Part shown: piece by piece, positions 1 to 5,040 of the stretch | Layout: each line of letters starts with the position of its first letter | Position numbering within the stretch: position 1 is the stretch's first letter | Source of the DNA: HGM04593 sp964485215 | GTDB taxonomy: Bacteria > Bacteroidota > Bacteroidia > Bacteroidales > Bacteroidaceae | Reading direction: 5' to 3' | DNA length: 11,165 bases | NCBI GenBank assembly: GCA_964485215.1 | Contig: CAZAIM010000084.1 | Coordinates: 1 to 11,165, forward strand | Made by a program: the position numbers and the translations under genes | The notes under the pieces: generated by a model | The model's input: only the letters and a program-made list of their open reading frames with translations | Databases searched by the model: none | Told to the model about the DNA's origin: nothing

Positions 1-261
1 GTAGGGGCCTATGGCATTGTTGTGCTGTACGCGATAGCCGGTATTTACCTGCACGTTCCCTTTGTCGTCGACCCAAGTGACGCGGAATGTGAGAATGCGG
101 TCGGGAATGCAAAGTCTCTCAATGAGGTTGTTTGCTTCAAACTCCGGGTGTTTGTTGTACTCCTCTTCAATAGAGTGGAGCACTTCTTCTACTGCCTGGA
201 AATATTCAGGCTCGTTGGGGAATCTTTTCTTCAGGTTCTCGAGGGTGGTTGCTACTTTCAT
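1..261 (-). CDS. gdhA: Glutamate dehydrogenase, N-terminal 87 residues (partial)
   Basis: Reading the minus strand from an ATG at 261-259 gives 87 codons that stay open to the window edge. The translation begins MKVATTLENLKKRFPNEPEY and contains EEEYNKHPEFEANNLIERL, then IPDRILTFRVTWVDDKGNV and GYRVQHNNAIGPY. This is the characteristic N-terminus of hexameric (about 445-residue) NAD(P)-dependent glutamate dehydrogenases, and it closely resembles my recollection of Bacteroides GdhA. The enzyme interconverts glutamate with 2-oxoglutarate plus ammonia in the cytoplasm and is a main ammonia-assimilation route in Bacteroidales. The substrate and coenzyme-binding parts, including the catalytic lysine, lie beyond position 1, so coenzyme preference (NADP or NAD) cannot be judged. 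The gene is transcribed divergently from the secreted-protein gene at 637. The sequence before the start is A/T-rich without a Shine-Dalgarno, which is normal for this phylum. The family call is secure; the exact paralogue is not. Confidence 0.93.
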   Translation of the reverse strand, partial: MKVATTLENLKKRFPNEPEYFQAVEEVLHSIEEEYNKHPEFEANNLIERLCIPDRILTFRVTWVDDKGNVQVNTGYRVQHNNAIGPY

Positions 262-346
262 ATTCTTGTTTATTTAAGCTCTTAAACGATTTGCTGCTTC
301 TTTGTTTTTTTTTGCGGTTTTCCGGCTCTTTGTATCGAATGCCGTG

Positions 347-354
347 CAAAAATA
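347..354 (-). promoter_or_regulatory. Candidate -7 element for the glutamate dehydrogenase gene
   Basis: The minus strand reads TATTTTTG here, matching the Bacteroidota -7 consensus TAnnTTTG. It would give a 5' untranslated leader of about 80 nt before the ATG at 261. I could not find a TTTG -33 element at the expected 19-21 nt distance; the nearest is about 33 nt away. The call therefore rests on the -7 box and its position alone. Confidence 0.4.
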
Positions 355-452
355 ATATATTGATTTGTAAAAATGAAAAAATGTAAGCAAATATTTTGAA
401 AAAAAAGAAAAATGTTTCTTTTGTGGTGTTAATTGTGTTTGTTTTAAGTGTA

Positions 453-484
453 TTTGAGGAAAAATCGAGCATTTTGTATCTTTG
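453..484 (+). promoter_or_regulatory. Promoter P1 (distal), Bacteroidota type
   Basis: TTTG at 453-456, a 20-nt spacer and TATCTTTG at 477-484 match the -33 TTTG / -7 TAnnTTTG promoter of the Bacteroidota primary sigma factor. Both elements are perfect. Transcription would begin near 490. The transcript would cover a short Phe-rich ORF (529-564) and then promoter P2 before reaching the gene at 637. Confidence 0.65.
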
Positions 485-528
485 CAGCCCTTACTTGTGT
501 GCCGGTTATGTGAAAGAAGGTTAACGAT

Positions 529-564
529 ATGAAAAATATATTGCAGTTTTTCTTTTTTTTATAA
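529..564 (+). CDS. Possible 11-residue Phe-rich leader peptide
   Basis: An ATG at 529 opens an 11-codon frame, MKNILQFFFFL, ending with TAA at 562-564. A purine-rich AGAAGG at 515-520, 8 nt upstream, could act as a ribosome binding site, which would be unusual here because most genes in this window lack one. Four consecutive Phe codons lie inside a T-rich run (547-560), so the composition may be a by-product of that run. It sits between promoters P1 and P2. I see no convincing attenuator hairpin, and the downstream gene is not a Phe biosynthesis gene. It may be spurious. Confidence 0.2.
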   Translation: MKNILQFFFFL

Positions 565-580
565 AAATAAGGTATCTTTG
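549..580 (+). promoter_or_regulatory. Promoter P2 (proximal) for the secreted-protein gene
   Basis: TATCTTTG at 573-580 is a perfect -7 box, identical to that of P1. The -33 position (about 549-552) reads TTTC instead of TTTG within a T-rich tract, so the upstream element is degenerate. Transcription would start near 587 and give a leader of about 50 nt before the ATG at 637. The -7 box overlaps the left arm of a small imperfect inverted repeat (CTTTGC at 576-581 and GCAAAAG at 591-597). Confidence 0.6.
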
Positions 581-636
581 CGGCGGTCTTGCAAAAGATG
601 GTTTTACTTGTTTAGAAATCAAACAGATATATTAAT

Positions 637-3051
637 ATGAGGAAAATTTTTACAATCTTGCTGCTTGCGGCTGCGGTTGCGTCGCAGGCGCAGTATTTGC
701 CCAATGGCGGTTTCGATAGCTGGAAGAGTGAATGCGGCTCTTCCGAGGCTTTCGGTTCCGGTGGAATGACAAGCCCCAAGGCTGGCGAGATGCGTCAGCG
801 GCCCGGTGTTGAACCAAGCAATTGGAATGGCTCGTCAATTAACCAAAAGGTAATAATGACAAAAACGCAGGAACTGATTTTCAATGATAACAATTCTGTC
901 AAGATGCAGAATGTCTATGTCGGTGTCGGAAGTCTTGGCTCTGTTGCCCCCGGTTTCATAACTCTCGGAACTCCTTGGGTCTACGCTGTTTCTACAATAG
1001 AAGAATGTGACGGCGGAACATATGGTGGCGTTGCATTTACCCACAAGCCTGATGCTATAAAAGGACGCTTCAAGAGAACCGATACAACGGGCGAGAATTC
1101 CCATATAATAGTCTATCTGTGGAATGGCACATACAGTTCGAATGTGGGCAGCAAGTCTTCTCCTTCACAGGCGAGAAATAATGTCGACAGGGCGATAATG
1201 GGCTCTGCTTCAGCAACGTCGAGCGGAACACTGGTTGCAAAATGCGACTATCAGTTCTCATCAACCAATGGCGGTTGGCAGGAAATTACGGTGCCTATCG
1301 AGTATGAGAGCAATGCTGCTCCTGCAATGATGAATGTGATTATATCAGGCGGTGACTATTGGACACGTTCCAATATGCAGGATGGTACTACGCTGTATGC
1401 CGATGATGTGCAGTTGCTCTACTATTCAGAACTTGCCTCGCTTGTGTTTAATGGTACAAACTATTTTGTAAGCGGAAAGAATGAGTATGCGATAGATGAG
1501 GAGTACGATGCAGCCAAACTTTCTCTCTCTTCAAACGGCAAGGGAGCGTCGATAGAGAAATCCTTCAATGAATCGTCCTGTGTGCTTACAATAAAGGTAA
1601 AGGGTAACGACTATGCTTCGAACAGCAGCAATGTGCACACCTACACGGTTCAGTTCAAGAAGGATGATGGTGAGGTTGTAGACCCGGATCCAGAGCCGGA
1701 GCCGGAGCCAGGAGAAGTTGATTACACTCCAACGAATACCGGTGAAAAAAAAAGAGATGGCAGATGGATTGAGACGATAACCATTGCGAGCGGCACATTT
1801 GCTTCTGAGCCTGCAAACTCAGTAACTATAGACAATAGTGGCATGCTTTGCTACAATGACCTCACAGCTGCTGTTACAATGAAGGTTGCAACCGGTGAGG
1901 ATGTGACAGTTACTGTGGCTAATGCCGGTGATTGGCTTAATGCCTTTGTTTATATTGACACGGATTCTGACGGTTTCACGGCGAGCATCGCAGAAGGCAG
2001 CAATTATGAGCCAGCCGGCGACCTTGTCGCTTATTCTTTCTATAATAATGGCGGAAGCAGTGACAGCAGCGGGTGGAACAGTGTGGGAACATATATCAGT
2101 GGCGATAACCGTTCAACCCTTGCATTGCCATCGTTTGTTGCTCCTGAACAGCCCGGCATCTACCGTATGCGTGTAAAGAGTGACTGGTGCAACATTGACC
2201 CGGCCGGTGACAGTGACGGCAAGTTCGGCGATTTTATGGACAATGGCGGTCAGATTGTTGATTTTCTTCTTGAGGTTGTGGGCGAGGAAATTGTAGACCC
2301 GAATCCGGAACCTGAGCCTGAACCTGAACCCGAACCTGAACCAAGCGAAGTTGACTACACACCTACAAACACAGGAATAAGGGAATATACCGAACGCAAC
2401 ATCAATGCTATCAAGTTTACAAGCCCATCGTTCGGTGAGGTTGTGTACGACCTTAAAGCATCGGAGCGTACAAGCGAGTATCTCGACATTACAGGTGAAG
2501 AGCTTTGGTTTGTGGCTGCTCCTGGCGAGTCTGTGACTGTAGGGATAGAAACCGGTGGCTCATGGGTTAACCACTATCTCTATGTCGACTACGATGCCGA
2601 TGGCTTCACAGCCGGAATAGCGGATGGCAGTAATTATGAACCTGTCGGCGACCTTGTTTCCTATAGCTTCTATAACAATGGCGACAGCAGCGACAACAGC
2701 GGCTGGAACAGTAACGGTCTCTATATAAGCGGTGACAGCCGCAGTAACCCGGAACTGCCTGCATTCACAGTTCCCCAAACCACAGGCGTATACCGCCTGC
2801 GTATCAAACAGGATTGGTGCAGCATCGACCCTATGGGCGACAGCGACAGCAATTTCGGCGGAACATTCCATGATTATGGTGGTCAGATAATTGATGTCAC
2901 ATTGGTGGTAACCTCGGAAACTGCAATAGACGGTATTGTTGTAGAGAGTGGCGAGACTAACGGAATCTTTGACATGCATGGTCGTCGGATTGAACAGCCG
3001 ATTGTTCCCGGCATGTATATAATAAATGGAAAGAAAGTGCTTGTAAAGTGA
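637..3051 (+). CDS. Secreted multidomain protein with PCMD-like and two GEVED-like domains
   Basis: This 804-residue exported protein is of unproven function. Residues 1-18 form a signal peptide (MRKI, a Leu/Ala-rich core, then SQA before QY), suggesting signal peptidase I cleavage after residue 18. There is no lipobox Cys. Residues of about 19-265 (NGGFDSW ... TLYADDVQLLY) resemble the PCMD 'putative carbohydrate metabolism' domain of Bacteroidetes surface proteins. About 266-345 looks like a small beta domain. Two homologous domains follow, about 362-552 and 573-768. Each is preceded by an acidic (EP)n linker (about 349-357 and 554-569) and each begins DYTPTNTG. They share YxDxDxDGFTA, GDLVxYSFYNNG, GxYRxRxKxDWCxIDP and a GQIxD motif that may correspond to the GEVED signature. 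Residues 769-804 (IFDMHGRRI ... MYIINGKKVLVK) form a short tail like type IX secretion sorting tails, though such tails also occur in species without that system. The protein is probably surface-bound or secreted, with carbohydrate or adhesive roles possible. Domain names come from recalled patterns. Confidence 0.85.
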   Translation: MRKIFTILLLAAAVASQAQYLPNGGFDSWKSECGSSEAFGSGGMTSPKAGEMRQRPGVEPSNWNGSSINQKVIMTKTQELIFNDNNSVKMQNVYVGVGSLGSVAPGFITLGTPWVYAVSTIEECDGGTYGGVAFTHKPDAIKGRFKRTDTTGENSHIIVYLWNGTYSSNVGSKSSPSQARNNVDRAIMGSASATSSGTLVAKCDYQFSSTNGGWQEITVPIEYESNAAPAMMNVIISGGDYWTRSNMQDGTTLYADDVQLLYYSELASLVFNGTNYFVSGKNEYAIDEEYDAAKLSLSSNGKGASIEKSFNESSCVLTIKVKGNDYASNSSNVHTYTVQFKKDDGEVVDPDPEPEPEPGEVDYTPTNTGEKKRDGRWIETITIASGTFASEPANSVTIDNSGMLCYNDLTAAVTMKVATGEDVTVTVANAGDWLNAFVYIDTDSDGFTASIAEGSNYEPAGDLVAYSFYNNGGSSDSSGWNSVGTYISGDNRSTLALPSFVAPEQPGIYRMRVKSDWCNIDPAGDSDGKFGDFMDNGGQIVDFLLEVVGEEIVDPNPEPEPEPEPEPEPSEVDYTPTNTGIREYTERNINAIKFTSPSFGEVVYDLKASERTSEYLDITGEELWFVAAPGESVTVGIETGGSWVNHYLYVDYDADGFTAGIADGSNYEPVGDLVSYSFYNNGDSSDNSGWNSNGLYISGDSRSNPELPAFTVPQTTGVYRLRIKQDWCSIDPMGDSDSNFGGTFHDYGGQIIDVTLVVTSETAIDGIVVESGETNGIFDMHGRRIEQPIVPGMYIINGKKVLVK
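1681..1710 (+). repeat. First Pro/Glu linker repeat
   Basis: Codons for D-P-D-P followed by three Glu-Pro pairs (hexamer GAGCCG-like units at 1693-1710) encode a stiff acidic linker joining the N-terminal half of the secreted protein to its first GEVED-like domain. It is shorter than the second linker. Confidence 0.8.
2296..2343 (+). repeat. Second Pro/Glu linker, hexanucleotide repeat
   Basis: After codons for D-P-N-P, six consecutive Glu-Pro codon pairs (GAACCT-type hexamers at 2308-2343, with a few synonymous changes) encode a rigid acidic spacer between the two GEVED-like domains. The in-frame hexamer repeat could change length by slippage without disrupting the frame. Confidence 0.85.
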
Positions 3052-3108
3052 CAGCTTTCTACAGTAGATATTTGCAGAAAGGTGGTGACTAAAAAGTAAA
3101 GACAAGAA

Positions 3109-3135
3109 GAGGATGACATTGGTCACCCTCTTTTT
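3109..3135 (+). terminator. Intrinsic terminator after the secreted-protein gene
   Basis: GAGGATGAC (3109-3117) pairs with GTCACCCTC (3122-3130) with one mismatch across a 4-nt loop, and is followed at once by TTTTT (3131-3135). The A-rich sequence before the stem could extend pairing with the T tract. It lies 57 nt after the stop at 3051 and before the next gene, so it ends the upstream transcript. An in-frame ATG at 3113 lies inside this hairpin, which argues against using it as the start of the next gene. Confidence 0.8.
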
Positions 3136-3181
3136 CTGTAAAAAAGAACCCTTTGCTCTTCAATTATTTGCGAACTTGTAT

Positions 3182-3189
3182 TATCTTCG
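3182..3189 (+). promoter_or_regulatory. Candidate -7 element for the kinase-RapZ gene
   Basis: TATCTTCG differs from TAnnTTTG at one position. It lies 16 nt before the chosen ATG at 3206, which would leave a leader of only about 10 nt. No TTTG is found 19-21 nt upstream (TTTG occurs at 3152 and 3167, giving 26- and 11-nt spacers). A promoter is expected here because of the terminator just upstream, but this particular match is weak. Confidence 0.35.
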
Positions 3190-3205
3190 CGTAAAAGGTT
3201 TTTTT

Positions 3206-4636
3206 ATGCAGGCTGAAATAAGGAAATTATATATAAATAGGTTCGGCTGCGAACCGCAGGCTGTTGTCAGGCTTACAGGTGACGGCTCGAACCGTGTCTA
3301 TTACAGGCTACAAAGCGGTGGTGAAAGTCATATAGGTGTAGCAGGAACTTCAGTGGAGGAGAACAGGGCATTCATTGCTCTTGCCGAAGCCTTTGCAAAG
3401 AGTGGCATAGCAGCACCGAAGGTACTTGCGGTTTCCGAAGACGAACTCTGTTATCTGCAGGAGGATTTGGGTGATACCTCGCTCTATGCTTCTTTGCAAG
3501 AGGCAAGAGATTCCGGTTCCTTCAGTGATGCCGACATTGCGTTGCTATGTAGAACTGTTTCGCAGTTGCCGCACATTCAGTTTGCAGTGCCTGCTCACTT
3601 TGATTTCTCGCTCTGCTATCCGGTAAGTGACTTCAACGAGCGTGTGATAATGTGGGATTTGAACTATTTCAAATATTGTTTTCTAAAAGGCGTGGGAGTT
3701 GAATTTAACGAGAGCAGGCTCGAGGATGAATTCCAACGGCTTACCGCTCTTCTGCTCAGCGACAACGACAATGTCTTTCTATATCGCGATTTCCAGTCGC
3801 GTAACGTAATGCTGAGGGATGGTACTCCATACTTCATTGATTTCCAAGGTGGCAGACGGGGACCGATATATTACGACGTGGCATCTTTTATTGGTCAGGC
3901 GCGTGCGAAGTATTCTGCTGCAGCCGTTGATGCCATGACCGAAGCTTATATCTGCGCTCTTGGTGAGTACAGGAAAGTCGAGAGAGGGCATTTTATGGCA
4001 ATGCTTCACCTTTTCCGTCTTTTCCGTCTGTTGCAGAATCTCGGAACCTATGGCTACCGTGGCCTTTATGAACGCAAGAAGGCGTTTGTTGAGAGCATCC
4101 CGGCCGCATTGGCACAGTTGCAGGAACTGCTTGGTTCCGAAGGCGGTGACTTTCCCTATATCGCCTCTTTGGTCAAGGACATCGCGCGGCATCCTATGTT
4201 CACTCGCAGCGAGTCGAAAGAACTTACAGTCGATGTGGTAAGTTTCTCCTACAAACGCGGTATTCCCGATGACATTTCGGGTAATGGCGGCGGTTTTGTT
4301 TTTGATTGCCGTGCAATACACAATCCAGGCCGTTATGAACCCTATAAAGCACTTACAGGAATGGATGAACCGGTCATCAGATTTCTCGAGTCTGAGAGTA
4401 ATATCGTGGATTTTCTTGAGAAAGCCTACGCGCTCGTAGATAATATGGTCGATACATACAAGAAGCGTGGCTTTACCCATATACAGGTATGCTGCGGCTG
4501 TACAGGAGGTCGGCACCGTTCTGTATACAGTGCCGAGCATATAGCACGGCACGTTGCCGACAAGTTCGGTGTCAGGGTGGTGGTGACGCACAGGATGCAG
4601 AACTGTTCCTATGTCATAGAGGCTAAAGGGCAATAG
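3206..4636 (+). CDS. APH/AmgK-like kinase fused to a RapZ C-terminal domain
   Basis: The 476-residue protein joins two cytoplasmic modules. Residues of about 1-335 form an aminoglycoside/choline-kinase fold resembling AmgK-type amino-sugar kinases: TGDGSNRVYYRL (24-35) is the nucleotide-loop region, YRDFQSRN carries the expected catalytic Asp195 and Asn200, and IDFQ supplies the metal-binding Asp212. The His usually preceding the catalytic Asp motif is Tyr193. Residues of about 340-474 match the C-terminal domain of the RNase adapter RapZ: FSYKRGIPDD, TGMDEPVIRFLE, and the signature GCTGGRHRSVY at 431-441. In E. coli RapZ that domain senses glucosamine-6-phosphate and binds the small RNA GlmZ; the RapZ N-terminal P-loop domain is absent here. 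A role in amino-sugar phosphorylation or sensing for envelope synthesis is inferred. I chose the ATG at 3206 because the upstream in-frame ATG at 3113 is inside a terminator and the extra 31 residues do not resemble the family. The gene appears monocistronic. Confidence 0.88.
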   Translation: MQAEIRKLYINRFGCEPQAVVRLTGDGSNRVYYRLQSGGESHIGVAGTSVEENRAFIALAEAFAKSGIAAPKVLAVSEDELCYLQEDLGDTSLYASLQEARDSGSFSDADIALLCRTVSQLPHIQFAVPAHFDFSLCYPVSDFNERVIMWDLNYFKYCFLKGVGVEFNESRLEDEFQRLTALLLSDNDNVFLYRDFQSRNVMLRDGTPYFIDFQGGRRGPIYYDVASFIGQARAKYSAAAVDAMTEAYICALGEYRKVERGHFMAMLHLFRLFRLLQNLGTYGYRGLYERKKAFVESIPAALAQLQELLGSEGGDFPYIASLVKDIARHPMFTRSESKELTVDVVSFSYKRGIPDDISGNGGGFVFDCRAIHNPGRYEPYKALTGMDEPVIRFLESESNIVDFLEKAYALVDNMVDTYKKRGFTHIQVCCGCTGGRHRSVYSAEHIARHVADKFGVRVVVTHRMQNCSYVIEAKGQ

Positions 4637-4638
4637 GC

Positions 4639-4718
4639 TGTTGAATTTCTAAAAGATATTTTCTTGCATAAGGCGATACCGCCATTCTATACATCCCCAA
4701 ATGTCTGTTTTCTTTTTT
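4639..4718 (+). repeat. Decayed direct repeat, copy 1
   Basis: This copy shares an ordered series of blocks with 4781-4868: TGTT, AATTTCTA (4644-4651), TTTTCTTG (4659-4666), CCGCCATT (CCGTCATT in copy 2) and AAATGTCTGTT (4699-4709), then a pyrimidine run. The offset to copy 2 drifts from 142 to 148 nt, so small indels separate the copies. Alignment is by eye in A/T-rich sequence. Confidence 0.45.
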
Positions 4719-4780
4719 GCAGTTGTATGCCCAGCAATGCTCCCTTGAATACCTGTAAAAATTTCAAGGACATAAGAAGT

Positions 4781-4868
4781 TGTTTAAATTTCTATTAAAG
4801 GTTTTTCTTGTATTGGAAGCCGTCATTTTCGTTTTTTCATATTCAAAAATGTCTGTTCCCTTCTTTTT
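4781..4868 (+). repeat. Decayed direct repeat, copy 2
   Basis: This is the partner of 4639-4718. It has AATTTCTA at 4787-4794, TTTTCTTG at 4803-4810, CCGTCATT at 4820-4827 and AAATGTCTGTT at 4847-4857, followed by a pyrimidine run. The small GGCG/CGCC stem of copy 1 is not preserved here, so a conserved RNA structure is not evident. Confidence 0.45.
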
Positions 4869-4977
4869 ATCGGTTAAGTAGTCATATCAACGCGCCCTCA
4901 AAAAACAATAAAACATCCTATTTCTGTTATATGAAAAACTTAACGATATAAATTTAAACTACTTCTAATATTTTTAT

Positions 4978-4985
4978 TAAATTTG
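4978..4985 (+). promoter_or_regulatory. Candidate -7 element for the SEDS-PBP/kinase operon
   Basis: TAAATTTG matches TAnnTTTG. At the -33 position (4953-4956) the sequence is TTTA, one base from TTTG, with a 21-nt spacer. Transcription would begin near 4992, about 50 nt before the ATG at 5041. It is the only well-placed promoter candidate upstream of the apparent operon. Confidence 0.5.
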
Positions 4986-5040
4986 CCGATTATGTTTTGC
5001 ATTGGTTGTGTCTAGTGCTGTTTTGGAAAATATAACTGCT

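Larger units (their letters stand above)
262..636. other. Divergent A/T-rich intergenic region
   Basis: This 375-nt stretch separates the divergent glutamate dehydrogenase and secreted-protein genes. It is strongly A/T-rich, with long T runs (roughly 303-313 and 547-560). It holds one minus-strand and two plus-strand promoter candidates and a possible 11-codon ORF. No tRNA, riboswitch or mobile element is recognisable. A minus-strand open frame of 88 codons covering part of it is Phe/Lys-rich low-complexity sequence that overlaps the glutamate dehydrogenase start, and I do not consider it a gene. Confidence 0.7.
4637..5040. other. Long A/T-rich intergenic region
   Basis: This 404-nt gap precedes the SEDS-PBP gene and carries no credible ORF. 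It contains two related copies of an imperfect direct repeat, a 7-bp inverted repeat (CCTTGAA at 4743-4749 with TTCAAGG at 4763-4769, 13-nt loop, no T tract after it), a small GGCG/CGCC stem at 4672-4683, and a -7 promoter element near its right end. I see no clear intrinsic terminator for the gene ending at 4636. No tRNA or known riboswitch is recognisable. Confidence 0.65.

Noticed and set aside
22..285. Plus-strand open frames (87 and 71 codons) over the first 285 bases
   Set aside because: They are antisense to the clear glutamate dehydrogenase coding sequence on the minus strand.
576..597. Imperfect inverted repeat CTTTGC/GCAAAAG as a defined operator
   Set aside because: The arms are short (6-7 nt with a bulge) and the left arm is largely the promoter box itself. 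Too weak to list as a feature by itself.
2560..3126. 188-codon minus-strand open frame
   Set aside because: It is complementary to the second GEVED-like domain, with a biased Val/Ala/Ile composition. It is not a gene and crosses the terminator.
3113..3205. In-frame upstream extension (31 residues) of the kinase-RapZ protein from an ATG at 3113
   Set aside because: The ATG sits inside the intrinsic terminator hairpin of the upstream gene and ahead of the candidate promoter, and the extra residues do not look like the family's N-terminus. The start at 3206 is preferred.
3779..4633. 284-codon minus-strand open frame
   Set aside because: It is antisense to the kinase-RapZ gene, whose own frame has clear motifs. 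No independent support.
4743..4769. 7-bp inverted repeat CCTTGAA/TTCAAGG as a terminator for the kinase-RapZ gene
   Set aside because: The loop is 13 nt, the stem is A/T-rich and no T tract follows. It lies more than 100 nt from the stop codon and is not a convincing intrinsic terminator.
5002..5040. Upstream TTG start adding 13 residues to the SEDS-PBP fusion
   Set aside because: It would leave a leader of only about 10 nt after the predicted transcription start. The ATG at 5041 begins MKRYVSLFVV, a normal positively charged start before a membrane helix.
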